From Hermatobates lingyangjiaoensis (taxonomy: Eukaryota > Arthropoda > Insecta > Hemiptera > Hermatobatidae), in contig JAPFBL010000103.1 of NCBI GenBank assembly GCA_026182355.1, positions 1,922,001 through 1,986,000 on the forward strand: a stretch of DNA of 64,000 nt. Reading direction: 5' to 3'. Below, piece by piece: positions 11,550 to 23,100 of the stretch. A model generated the notes under the pieces. The model saw only the letters and a program-made list of their open reading frames with translations. It made no database searches and was not told the origin of the DNA. The position numbers and the translations under genes are program-made. Each line of letters starts with the position of its first letter. Position 1 is the first letter of the stretch.

Positions 11550-12030
11550 TTTATGGATTTACATGTTTCAGCTCAAAAGTCCGTTTTGCAATTGTGTATC
11601 TGTGTATGTATGTGTGTTACGTCCTTTCAAAGAGCCCTAGCCGTGTTCTTAAACTTGGAAAGTCCGGTTCTACTCGTTTGGCATAAGGCAATCCTCTACA
11701 AACTGAACATTTCAACCTACCTGACTGGTTTACAGGACCTTGAAACTATTCCTCTCTAATAACAAATTTTTGTTGTCATTAATGACCAAGATCTCCAATA
11801 GAACAGCTGCTGAGAGGTATATGTACTGAGAGGTATCCGGTAAGTGTGTTAGGTCCCATCCTTTATTCTAAATACACGTATGACTTACTCAATCCTCTGC
11901 AGTTTTATTTCTGGATTTCCACAGGGAAACTAAATCATTTCTGTGTCTCTTTGAGGATGACACTCCAGTGGCCTGTAGGTGTGCCAGTGTCGAGTTCTCA
12001 ACAAGACTTATATATGTACAGAAATAAATA
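11550..12030 (+). pseudogene. LINE (jockey-like) reverse transcriptase remnant
   Basis: Broken frames give, in order: AVFLNLESPVLLVWHKAILYKL (about 11629-11706), compare AVFLD.E.AFD.VWH..LLYKL; then STYLTGL; then VLGPILYSKYTYDL (about 11848-11890), compare VLGP.LF..YT.D.; then FEDDTPVA (about 11951-11974) at the place of the catalytic FADD box. The first catalytic Asp and the Ala of FADD are changed, and several stops intervene, so the copy is dead. Confidence 0.65.
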
Positions 12031-12039
12031 TGAATGAAA

Positions 12040-13580
12040 ATAATCCACTACAGCTCTCTTTCAATATTTTGACCCTATTAATGGCATAGTCAGGAAAGAA
12101 GTAATACTGTGAGAAAAGACAACCATCGACTGAACATTTTCAAGGAATGTAGGTCAGTGTAAGATGGACAACACCAACAAAAAAGTATTAAAAATATTTA
12201 AAAAACGAATAAAATGAACTAAAAACGTATAAAATAAATATTAGTGAAGTAAAATATATAGAAATGAAAAAGAAAAAATTAAATGTATCATTTAGAATTA
12301 AGATAAAAAATTATGATTTGAGAAATGTAAATTAATAATAAAATGGCTGTTAAACTAATATCATGGTTTGGGATTGCTGCGAGAGGCTAAATGTGGAATT
12401 CATCAGAATCTTTAATGGCACATATCTGTTGTGAAGAGCTTCCATTTTTAGAATTCGTAATTTTAAACATTGATTACAGCTTATATTGTGAGAATTGGCT
12501 TAGCTAGCGACAGGAAGGTTCTATATCTTCAAGGTAGAAAAGATTATCAAAGGTCTAATGACTCTAGAGTTTGATCAGTGGTGAACAAAAGATAATGGGA
12601 GCTCATGCTGGATTTGCAATGATGTTTTACTACAGTTAACAAGGGGAATGGGACTCTAATCATGTGAACGCTAGCATAATACTTAGAGACACACCCCTGC
12701 GCATACAGCGTACGAGCTATCAGAAGAAATCACAAAGATTAGTTCTTATTTAGAATATATTTTTTGTATGAGTCGTCTAAATTGTTTAAAATTATAAATT
12801 TACATCAAAGTAATAAGTCTAACTCTTTCTATAGCTTTGAACTTTGAAACAACTTCTGATAAATATTTTGTCTCTTCATAATTAAACTGGGTTAAATTCA
12901 CATCCTTTATAAAGGCAAATAAAAAACTCCTCTTTTATTATCTGTTAACTAATCTTGCAGTTATAATCATTATGTTCTTGTAGTATTCATTGTGTACTTA
13001 TAAAATACGATAATCTATGGATTATGCTGAACAAAGAAAACAAATATAAATATTTCTTCAACAATCATTCATTAAAAGTGTTTAATGAAATTTTTTTCTT
13101 TCTATTATACACTGTTTCAAGAATTTGTGTGAGAAACACATTATTTATTTGGCCAACTCGTTTTTGAATTAATATATGATTTATATAAACAGCAGCCTTC
13201 ACGTTCTTTTGCGGCTCACAGTTTGCGGCATTTTCAATCTACTTCTTAAAATAAATTCTACATTCTAACAAGATGCATATATTACTAAAGCAAAGCATTC
13301 CTACTTCCGAACCACACCCAGTCCAAGGTTCTCTTTATACTGCTTTCCTACCTAGAGTGAAACACCCAAACTGTACTTATAAATGTAATTAACCATTTTG
13401 TTTAATAATATAGGATTTTAAAAAGTTTGTGTTTCATAAATTGATGAACGACTATCTCAAGGTCATTATTTATAAAGAAAAACATTACCGGTATTTGGAA
13501 AATTTAATAATAATTTATACATTCCTCGATAAAGGCATTGAAGTATTGATTTAACAATATATTTATGCAACCAAGCTGTG
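12040..13580. other. No gene seen
   Basis: AT-rich, stops in all frames; no recognisable repeat. Confidence 0.35.
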
Positions 13581-13584
13581 TTAT

Positions 13585-13665
13585 ATACCCCGGTTTTCGT
13601 TAGATGAGCTAAGTTGAGCCATACTTGATGTGGTCAGCAGTTGGATGGGTGACAGCAGGTGCACA
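13585..13665 (+). pseudogene. 5S rRNA-derived sequence (pseudogene or SINE3-type head)
   Basis: From CCCGGTTTTCGT through GAGCTAAGTTGAGCC to AGTTGGATGGGTGACAGC, the order and spacing match the middle and 3' half of metazoan 5S rRNA (canonical blocks CCGGTTCTCGT, GAAGTTAAGCA, CTTGGATGGGTGAC). The C-box region GGATGGGTGAC is intact. The first about 40 bases of 5S and the 3' stem are missing or unrecognisable. It could be a solitary 5S pseudogene or the head of a 5S-derived SINE; downstream sequence to 13770 would be the body in that case. Confidence 0.6.
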
Positions 13666-14818
13666 TGTCTAACATGCACCCCACATATATTTAATGAATG
13701 TCGAATCAAGAATGGACCACACTTATATCTCTTTAATGAGCCCCTTGTACACCCCGAAGGCATTTTACCTCAACAAGAGTAAGAGCTGAAAAAAGAATTG
13801 ATTTTATACCGTCAAAATACAGTAGCTTTATTTTATAAATCAGTAATGTGTATGGTACTAAATAAGTTTCTTATTAAAAAGTACATAGCCTAAACATGCT
13901 AATATCTAATACGCATTAGAGGAGATTAATTTAAATTATTTAGAAAAATACTACGTTTGTCCTTTCAAAAGAGATTATAAATTTATGAAGTTAGACTTTT
14001 AGAGAACTGGTAAATTTAGTTCATCGAAAAAAGGTTATCCCTTTCAATTGATTTGTAATTAGCTTTCTTGACGCAGTACTGAATTGAAGCTTTTGAAAAA
14101 TACATTTATTTTACTATCTATATCGCATATTAAAACCAAACTTGGATTTAATTTCAATTGCTTTTTTCTCAACTAAATTAATTAGTCTTACCAAAATGGT
14201 TCTCTGTACATTTTTTTTTTCTAACATATATCTTTCCATTTTACTAATATAAAAATCCAGAATGAGCGAGATTGGAAATAAATAATTAAATAAATGTTTT
14301 ATCTGCCCTGGAATTCAAGCTGACATTACTTGTTGAATAGCTGCTTCTGTCAAAATTGAGTCTAATTTCTACAGACCTTGTCGACTATATCAAATGACAA
14401 ATTATAACGTTAAAGGCAAATATGACAAAAGGACTAATAGTAATAATATTAATTAATAAACAATAAGAACAAGAAAAAATAAGTTTTCTTTTTAATACAT
14501 AAGTTTAATACTTACAGGTTTACTTAATAGTTAAATATATTTATATCAAACAGAAAATAAATACTGTTAAAGATTGAATTCCAGAGATGATTTAGCACAC
14601 TGGTGGCCACGCGGAAGCAAGCTAGTTGATTATGCAATCGAAAATTGGTCACAGTCTCGAAAGATTGAATAGCTCAATGTCACCTGAGTAACCCTCACTC
14701 TGGGCTCAGTTATCAAGTAATGAGGATAGATGAGTATGAAAAGTGGAATCAGGTTCAGAGGATAGCGGGATATATTATGAAAGATTGCTCCTTGTAATGA
14801 TGTGATTAGAAATATCAC

Positions 14819-15691
14819 GATCTAGTACAGGGGTGGCGAACAAGTTCGACAAAAAGAGCCAAAATTTTAAACTGTGAGAGTCAGAGAGCCACACCACACA
14901 AAAGTATGTAATTTTAACAATAATATATTAAACACATAATATAACATGCTCAGTCAGGTGTTTTTTGTTACCTTGTTGGAGTGATGGGATGATAATCTCA
15001 ATGGGATTTCTGGCATTTTTGTTTTCAGTAATCTTCTTCAAATCAGGTTTGTATTCAGTTGTAGCCATTCGGAGCAGTTCCTTTACATGAGTGTCAGTCA
15101 GAATGGACCGGTGCTTTGATTTTACGTGTTTCAAACTAGAAAACAGCTATCCACAGACGTATGTTGACGAGAACATAGACAGCAGCTTGAGAGCGGCTCT
15201 TTTTACACACGGGTATTTTTTAGTTGGCACAGCTCTCCAAAACGTAACATGGCCTTCCTTCAAAAGAGATTTCAGTCTATCGTCCTCGCGTAGCTCAATC
15301 ATTTCTAGTTCACTCGCTGCCTCATCAGTAACAAGTGGGGTTTTCAGGCAGTCGGTGTCAACATTAAACGGGTCGATGAGAAATGTACAGCTGATTAGCA
15401 TATGCCATTATTACTAAGAACTAAATCTTGTCATTTATAAAAGACTTGTAAAAATCTCTTCTTCTTTTTGGTAGAAGGTACTCAGAACTTACACCTTGAC
15501 AGAGGTTTCCCTTTCCACTAACTTGTGACATAGGAATGAGTATCGAAAGACCATGTATCTAAAACAAAATCCAAACTTGGCAAAGAGCCACAGTATACAA
15601 AATAATGATAAGAGGCAAAGAGCCGCATTCATTTTGGCCCGGAGCCGCATGCGGCTCGAGAGCCGCGTGTTCGCCACCCCTGGATCTAGTA
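14819..15691. mobile_element. Truncated hAT transposon with target-site duplication
   Basis: Element 14828-15682 starts CAGGGGTGGCGAAC and ends GTTCGCCACCCCTG, a perfect 14-bp inverted terminal repeat. It is flanked by GATCTAGTA on both sides (14819-14827 and 15683-15691; 8-9 bp, as hAT makes 8). Inside lies only the C-terminal part of a transposase on the minus strand. It is therefore an internally deleted copy needing a transposase in trans. Confidence 0.85.
14928..15401 (-). pseudogene. hAT transposase C-terminal fragment (ZBED5/GTF2IRD2-like)
   Basis: Two open segments in the same frame, 15147-15401 and 14928-15134, are separated by a nonsense codon (TAG, next to 15147) a few residues after STYVCG. 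They read DPFNVD, TDEAASELEMIEL, TFWRAVPTKKYP, LLSMFSSTYVC, then LFSSLKHVKSKHR and LTDTHVKELLRMATT. That is the dimerization (hAT C-terminal) region of the domesticated-transposase-like family that includes ZBED5, SCAND3 and GTF2IRD2. The expected Glu-Ser after the Cys is lost at the stop. No N-terminal BED finger or catalytic core is present. Confidence 0.75.
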
Positions 15692-15699
15692 GGACAACA

Positions 15700-17000
15700 G
15701 TAGAACAATTATCTGCAGGTATGAAGAGTAAGGAACATAACTCAAGCTCTTAATAGCCACTAGCTCATCAGCCATAGGCTTGACATAAAGGTTCTGGGAG
15801 TTAAGGAAGAAATTATCATACACTTTGCTAATAATAAAATATATAAATAATACGAGAGGATTTGAAGCAATAAGAGGTGTGTGATCATTACAAGAAAAAG
15901 TTTTAAATTTATTTAAGGAGAAGTGGAGTTTAAAATCCTGATGATGAGAATCATCTCCATGTGACCTCCGAAACAATAACTAACAAAGAGGTCTACAAAA
16001 CATTTGTAGATCCTTTAAATTTGGATATGATCTACCTTATCCACCGGACTGAAAGTCAGACCCTTGGAAAGAATACTAATTCCTGCATTATTAAGAAATC
16101 GGGAGGCTGTTGATTTAATGTAGGTTTCAGTTGAATTGCAAGTAGAATGACTTTATGAGCGAAATGTAACAGTGGAAGATTGGAGGCAAGAAGTATGTTC
16201 GGAAGAAATAGAAGTATGGATCAGTTGGGATTGGGAAAGTTAGGAAGTTGGAAGAAGGTATGAAATGGTGGCGGACAATTCTAAAGAGAATTTTATTTAG
16301 AGAAGAGAGTTAAATCATTCTGAACAAGTTGAATTGTTGGAAAAACAAGTATATTTCAAAATGTATAATTTCAGATGTTTATTACTATATTCTTTATCGT
16401 AAACTATTTTTTTATCCATAATGTTATATTTTGAATCTATAACAAGAAAATCTATCAGCTTTTTAAAATTATTTAAATTTATTTCTGCACAAATTTTGTC
16501 CGCACAATATCTAATCTATTTAGTGCATTTATTAATTTTCATATCAATCTACTTTTATTCAAACTTAGTTATTTTATTAAACTGACCTCAAAATATATAA
16601 ATACTTCAAAAGTCCAACCATTCATGTTTGACAGGATTACTACACTTCACCTAAAATATAATACAGAAAGAAAAAAATATAATATAGTGTTAATGTCATT
16701 AACAAGTGTTTTTGATTATCTGTTAATCAGTTGTCATGACTACTGTTAACATATTTTAAAGTAAATTCTGTTCAAAAGGTTGTTTTAATGTGTATTATTT
16801 ACAATTGGTGCTGATTAAACGAAAATCAAATTTAAATAAGGCGTGCTTGTCTTACAATGCGATAAGTTATTTCTTGAGACGCGTGAATGCGCTACTGCAG
16901 TTCTACTTCATGATCGTGGAAGATGTTCTCGATCAAGTTACCACTGACGCATGGATAGGTAGTTCAGTGTCAAGTAGCAAATTTTCGGCTTTGTATCTGT
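15700..17000. other. Upstream region of RAB8
   Basis: No named repeat or RNA gene. This should contain the promoter and 5' UTR of RAB8, possibly with noncoding exons. There is no CpG-rich segment and I cannot place a start site. Confidence 0.35.
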
Positions 17001-17001
17001 G

Positions 17002-17125
17002 ATGGCCAAGACATATGATTATTTATTTAAACTTTTACTAATTGGTGATTCTGGTGTTGGAAAGACGTGTGTTTTGTTTAGATTTTCTGAAGATGCTTTT
17101 AATACAACCTTCATATCGACAATAG
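17002..17125 (+). CDS. RAB8: RAB8 coding exon 1
   Basis: Codons 1-41 plus the first base of Gly42. Donor ATAG/GTAAAT. Encodes the P-loop and switch I start. Confidence 0.93.
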
Positions 17126-20100
17126 GTAAATCAAAGTTTTATATAAACAAAAGTGCGCTAATCTGCTATTCAATAAGTGAACCTAATAATTTAACAATTG
17201 CTTTCATTTTCATATTATTGAGTTTTTTTTATGAATGAATTCCGAACGGATAACTGATACTGATGTCTGATGGTTTATTTCTATTACTGTTGTTCAACTA
17301 CAGTACGAGAAATGTTAAAGCAACAATTGAGACCTTAATGTCCAAGCTCAATATTAACATTGCAGCATTATCAAAGTGAATGATCTAAGTTATCTGTCTT
17401 CTATAACAGCTCAGGACATATGAAAATTGTTGGCATTGTGTCCTTCACTGTATGATTTGAAGTAATTAAAATTTAAATTTTATTAGACAAAGAATGTTCA
17501 TTTTTGTATTACAATGACTACTTAAATTATGATTATCTAGTAATATTATCGTTTCCTAAACAGCTTACTGATATTTATGGATTGGTATTGAAGTATGCAT
17601 TTACGTGTTTTATAATTGTAGGAATAGACTTCAAAATTAGGACACTCGAAGTAGATGGTAAGAAAATAAAACTTCAGATATGGGATACAGCAGGTCAAGA
17701 AAGATTTAGAACTATAACAACAGCCTACTATAGAGGTGCCATGGGTATAATGCTTGTTTACGATGTTACAAGTGAAAAGAGTTTCTACAATATTAAAAAT
17801 TGGATTCGAAATATCGAAGAAAATGCTTCAAATGATGTCGAAAAAATGTTACTGGGAAATAAATGTGAATTAAATGAAAAGAGACAGGTATTTATGAAAT
17901 ATTGAATTAGATTGTATTTAGTTTGATAAGATGGGTGTTTATTTTACAGAATGAAATATCTGCCTAGCTTTTGTTAGAAGGTTCCAATGCAGTAGTAAAC
18001 AAATTTACTACAAGATGCTAGTGTTTGTAATCATTTGAGAATGATAGTACTATGCTATTAATTTTATATTATGGGTAAACATAAACATATGTTGACTCTT
18101 ACTGGATAACAAGAAGGTTATTTACAGTGACTGTATGTAATATCTCTTTATAGATTTCCATTCAAATAATTCTTGATAAATGTGAAGGAAAGAATGAAGA
18201 ACATAAACCTAAATTGACTTATACAATTATGTCATTTATTCATTTCACTTCATTCATCTCAATCTCAAATAATGTATCCTTCTTAGAAGCTCTTCTTCAA
18301 ATTATTTTTTTAGCAATTTCCCTGATTAGTTTGTTTTGTACAAAGTTTGTTGTATATTCATTAATTCTCTTAAGTTTTTATTTACCCGGAATTTTTTCCT
18401 TCGTTCATCTTCCTGAATCAACTACAGATGTAAATCTGACATTTTTTTTTGCTTAAAGAATTCATGATAAAAATCTATTTGTTTTAATAATAAATATTTA
18501 TTCTCGTATTTTATTATTGATTACAAGTTTGGTGATTGCATGCTGCATTATTAAAAACATTTAAATATTGAAATTGTAACTCTTATCTTCAATATCTAAC
18601 AAGATAAGTCCGTGAATTACTATAAGTGATCTACACTGGTATTATATGTTGGTAAATTACTGTATCTAATAAGGAAAATGAAGTTATAAAACGCAAGGAA
18701 CAAAGCAAATTTTGCTACCCACTTACTTTCCACAAAAATAGATTATTAATCTGTATTTAGATATAAGTCAGTTATTTACCTTCCTCATTTAAAGAGCAGC
18801 TGTAGATATATATGTATATGTACTATTTTTCTTTATCAATGTTTGGTCCAACGGCAAACAATATAAAAAAAAACACCTTTAAGCCAACGTTTCGCCTCTA
18901 TTTCTGGACATACTGACGACTACATCAATACAGAATATTACAATAATATGAAATAATAAGTTACATAATTTATTTATCCATAGTCATATAAATAATGGAA
19001 CTAATTCTATTAAGCTAAAGTAGGGATAGTGCAGTGTAAAATTATTTTCATCTAGAAATCACAGGTTGAAGTTGCAGTGAATAGTATGCCTTTTTGCTTT
19101 ATTTCTTTGCTTACTTCCATCTTTGCTCTTTTTTTTCTATATCTTTAAGTATTACTGAACTCAGTGTTGTAAAGAATTAGAGGAAACAGTAGCATATATT
19201 TTTTTTGTATTCTTTTATGATATCCTGCTGAGTATTTAGTTGATGATGGTATTCTCAATTTTGTCCTCATATGTTAATGTTTCACCTTGAAACGTTTTTG
19301 TGGATTAAATGGTTTCTTTGAAGTTTTGGCCCCTGGTTGTGACTGCAGTTCATATTTTTGTAAAAGCCGGTTTATTAATGTGTATTAGAAGTTGTAAAAA
19401 GATTACATTTACTTTTTACCCACGTAATGTAATTTTTACTTGAGGAATGGTTAAAATAAAACCCTGTTGTCTATGTATGTGTTCTTTCCTTATATGTGTA
19501 TCTTTACTCATGTTGAACGATATATAATATTAAACTGTATCGCAGCTTCGTCATTCACGACCTTTCTGACTAATCGGCTCTGGTTTTCTCCTTGTTCTTC
19601 TGTGAGCGAGAAGTATGCTCAGATTTACTGCTCAAGAGTTCTAGAAAACCAACTACCTAAACGTAAAAATATACTAGTGCATCAACATAATTAATAATAC
19701 ATGATTTTCTTATGAATTTACATGTAGGATGATGTTTTTCTTTATCTTTGGGACAGTAATTTGGCCGTTACTTTCAGTTCATAGAAGAACAGTCAGTGAA
19801 CTGTAACAGATTAATCACAAGGTCGTGAACGCCAAGCTGCCATACACTTAACAATATATCGCTACAGAAATATCTGCTCCCTAAACATGCCGCATATTTC
19901 TTTTTCTTCTAAAAATCAATGTACCGAAAATTTGAAGCTGTAAATGTGATTCTCGATTGCATATGTCTCTTTCATTTAATTTGGAGCTGCTAACTTTCTA
20001 TTTTATTTTCTCTTTGAAAGCCGTATAGAAGCTCAATATTTATTGTTTTTCATTCTTTAGTTACACAATATGTTAAACAAGAATTTATTTCTCGCTATTT

Positions 20101-23100
20101 GTATTTTATTGTCATATTGTTATAAGAACTCTGTTTGTTTGTTAATGTATGAAGTGCTATGAATTAATTTGTATTAACAGTTCAAAATTGAAGATAGGTA
20201 GCACACAAAGTAAAGAAACACACTTACAAACTCAAATTTTCGGGCAATCCATCTTCATGGGAAAAGAGAAAGGGATACCAAGCACGTTGTAATAATTTAA
20301 ATCTATAATTAAAAGCTATCAATGTCAGCTAATATGAGGTGCAAGTTATATTTAATGTTTTTTTTTTAAACCAGCTTTCCTTTCTGTGCAAAATAACACT
20401 CTTAGTGGTTCAAATTTTTAATTAGTAGTCAGTTATGTTATTCATTTATTTTTATGTAAAACTGAATTGAATAATATTATAAACATTTATTGTCTTTTCT
20501 GTTTTCTCATACCGTGAGACTGGTTTCAGAAGTCATCCATTGTCAAGAGCTTGTCATTTTTCTCTTGACTATGGATGGTATTTGAAATCGACCAAGGTAA
20601 AATTGCTTTGGCACTAATATTTTATTTAATTCATTGTGTTCATATGTTTTTCTTTGAAGGTATCAAGAGAAAGAGGGGAACAATTGGCAATTGAATATGG
20701 AATAAAGTTTATGGAGACTAGCGCTAAAACAGGGCAAAACGTGGACCAGGCCTTTTACACCCTTGCGAGGGATATCAAAGCAAAAACTGAAAGGAAACTT
20801 GTAAGTCTGCTTAATATCATTTAAAAGCGTTCAGTTTTAAATTCATATTCTTAATGAAAATAACAAACATGCCTTTACTCGTAAAAATGTGTTCCAGTAA
20901 GATACTAAGATGCATATAAACATATTTCCGTTTCCTTCGTATTTAATATACCCTAATCAACTTAAGGAGAATTGAAATAAGCCAGTGTTGGTGATGAGTA
21001 TACTTATTTAAGCGTTAAGATATTTCTTGATTTTTAATGGTTTTTGTAACTAGCTAATAGAATATACCCTGCATTTCCAAATAACTAACTTGTGGTTTTG
21101 AATGTTTGAATTCAGACGAATTATTTTATATATTATCAGTAAATAGAAAATTCATGTCATGGAGCTTTTTGGGTAGATTTATTATTTTATTTACATAATA
21201 AAAATATAATTAGAACTCCCTTAAGTCATACTATGGTTGACTTAATGTATGTTAATTATAAACCACCAATATTCTCATTGTGGATAACTATAAACCTTCA
21301 AGCGTGAGAATGCCAAGAGTAAAATAAGATTGTTAATAAAATAAAAAAATTAGAAGGTAGAAATTCTTTAGATTTATATTCTTTTAAGGCTACCATAGAT
21401 GGTAGGAAATGTATTGTTTTGGTAAGGAAATTCTATTTATATAGGGATTCGTCTATAATTTCACAAGCATGAGTAAATATCACTCATTCTATATACATAG
21501 GGGCGTTTAAAAGTCACTAGGTATAAATGTTAATATGGATGTAAAGGTAAAACACAATTTAAAGTAACTGCAGCATTGTTTTCAATGTTTGACAGTACTT
21601 CATCTGAACCTGATTTTTATATACCTGGTAGCATTCTACAAAACTATTTGTATAGTTTACATTGTTGTAAACAGGATAACTATTAAAGAGAACTTAAAGA
21701 AGTACCCAACCATCCAAATTTCTCTATACTTTTCGTGTTTTATAGTAATATACTCTGATGTTATTTTTACAGGAATATCATGAGATTTCCATGTATCGGA
21801 TTAAATATTGTTTTTTTTTCCTTTATATTTCTTTTCTTCATTTGATATATGATTATACACTTCTCCAATATGAAAATATTTCACAATAAACAGATGGTGG
21901 TCGGAAAAAATATATGAAATTCTATAATAGAAATAACAGTTTTTTTTCTTCTGTAACGATCCTCTTGAAGATTCGATTTGAGACTACAATATTGGTGGTT
22001 ACTGAGAAAGGTCTTAAACCAATTTGAAAAATATACATATCCTAGCAGACTGACCTGTTCCAAATGAGTGTTTAAAATGTTCCAATAATAACCTTTATTA
22101 ATTTTCCTATTAACTGATGATGTATTTGTTTATTTGACATAACCACTCAGAAGAGGGAATAAAAAATATATCCGTATATTATATTTACATTTTTAACGTG
22201 CAGTTTTTAATTTCACCCATGAGATGAAGTGAAAATGAATTGAATAGCAGTCATTCTGTGAGAGTATGTGCATAGCTGAACTGAAATGTCAAAATGAAAA
22301 CAAATTTTAAGATTTTCTTTTTTGAATATTCATCACTTATTCAAAATTAGTTGGAATATGCATTGAAATTATTAATATAGATTATTTCTTTGAGCTTCGT
22401 TCAGACTATGGAGAAGACGCAAATTTATAATTCTTTTCCTCTCTTCAATATTTGAATGACGTTAAAGAGAAAAGTATTTTGTATAAAACTGGTAGGGAAA
22501 CAGATTTCTGATCACCACTAAAGATTTTGAATTGGAGTATTTTGTAATAATTTTTTTAGTCACTAGGTTTTTAACAATGTTAGTATCATAAAGCATGAAT
22601 TTCCAAAAACACTTTCTTAACAGTAATCCATATCATCATAAAAATGAACACTCCAGTTTCAATCATTTTGGCCCATAGTTTGCTCTGACAGTCAATCAGA
22701 GTACAGTTTTATGCACAAATACAAATAGATATAAGAAATCAATATGAATATTGCTTATAATTTATTTACTTTAAAAGTATATTGCAGGAAAAGTACTTCC
22801 GTTAAGTATACCTGTTGGTTTAAGTTTTTTGACATGTTTACGTACAGCTGTAGTACTATATTAGAATAAGAAATATTAAAGTACTGTAGTATAGTACCAT
22901 ATAATATATAAAATTACAATAAACTCCCTTCAAGTATCACAACTACTTTGCAAGGGGTTAAAAAAAAAGTATTATAGTAATGAAAACATTTCATATCGAC
23001 AGATTAATCGTTTTCAGAAAGTCTCGAGTCTATTTTTAAAGTTTTTTTTAAAGTAGGTATCCAAAAGTTTGTAAACACTCCAGGCTCACGTTTTTTCTCC

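Noticed and set aside
15920..15975. Hammerhead-like module (CTGATGATGAG...CCGAAAC)
   Set aside because: The hairpin between the boxes does not pair and there is no self-complementary box after GAAA.
17002..17238. A single-exon truncated Rab ending at 17238
   Set aside because: The frame simply reads through the donor GTAAAT into intron 1; the Gly42 codon is completed by exon 2.
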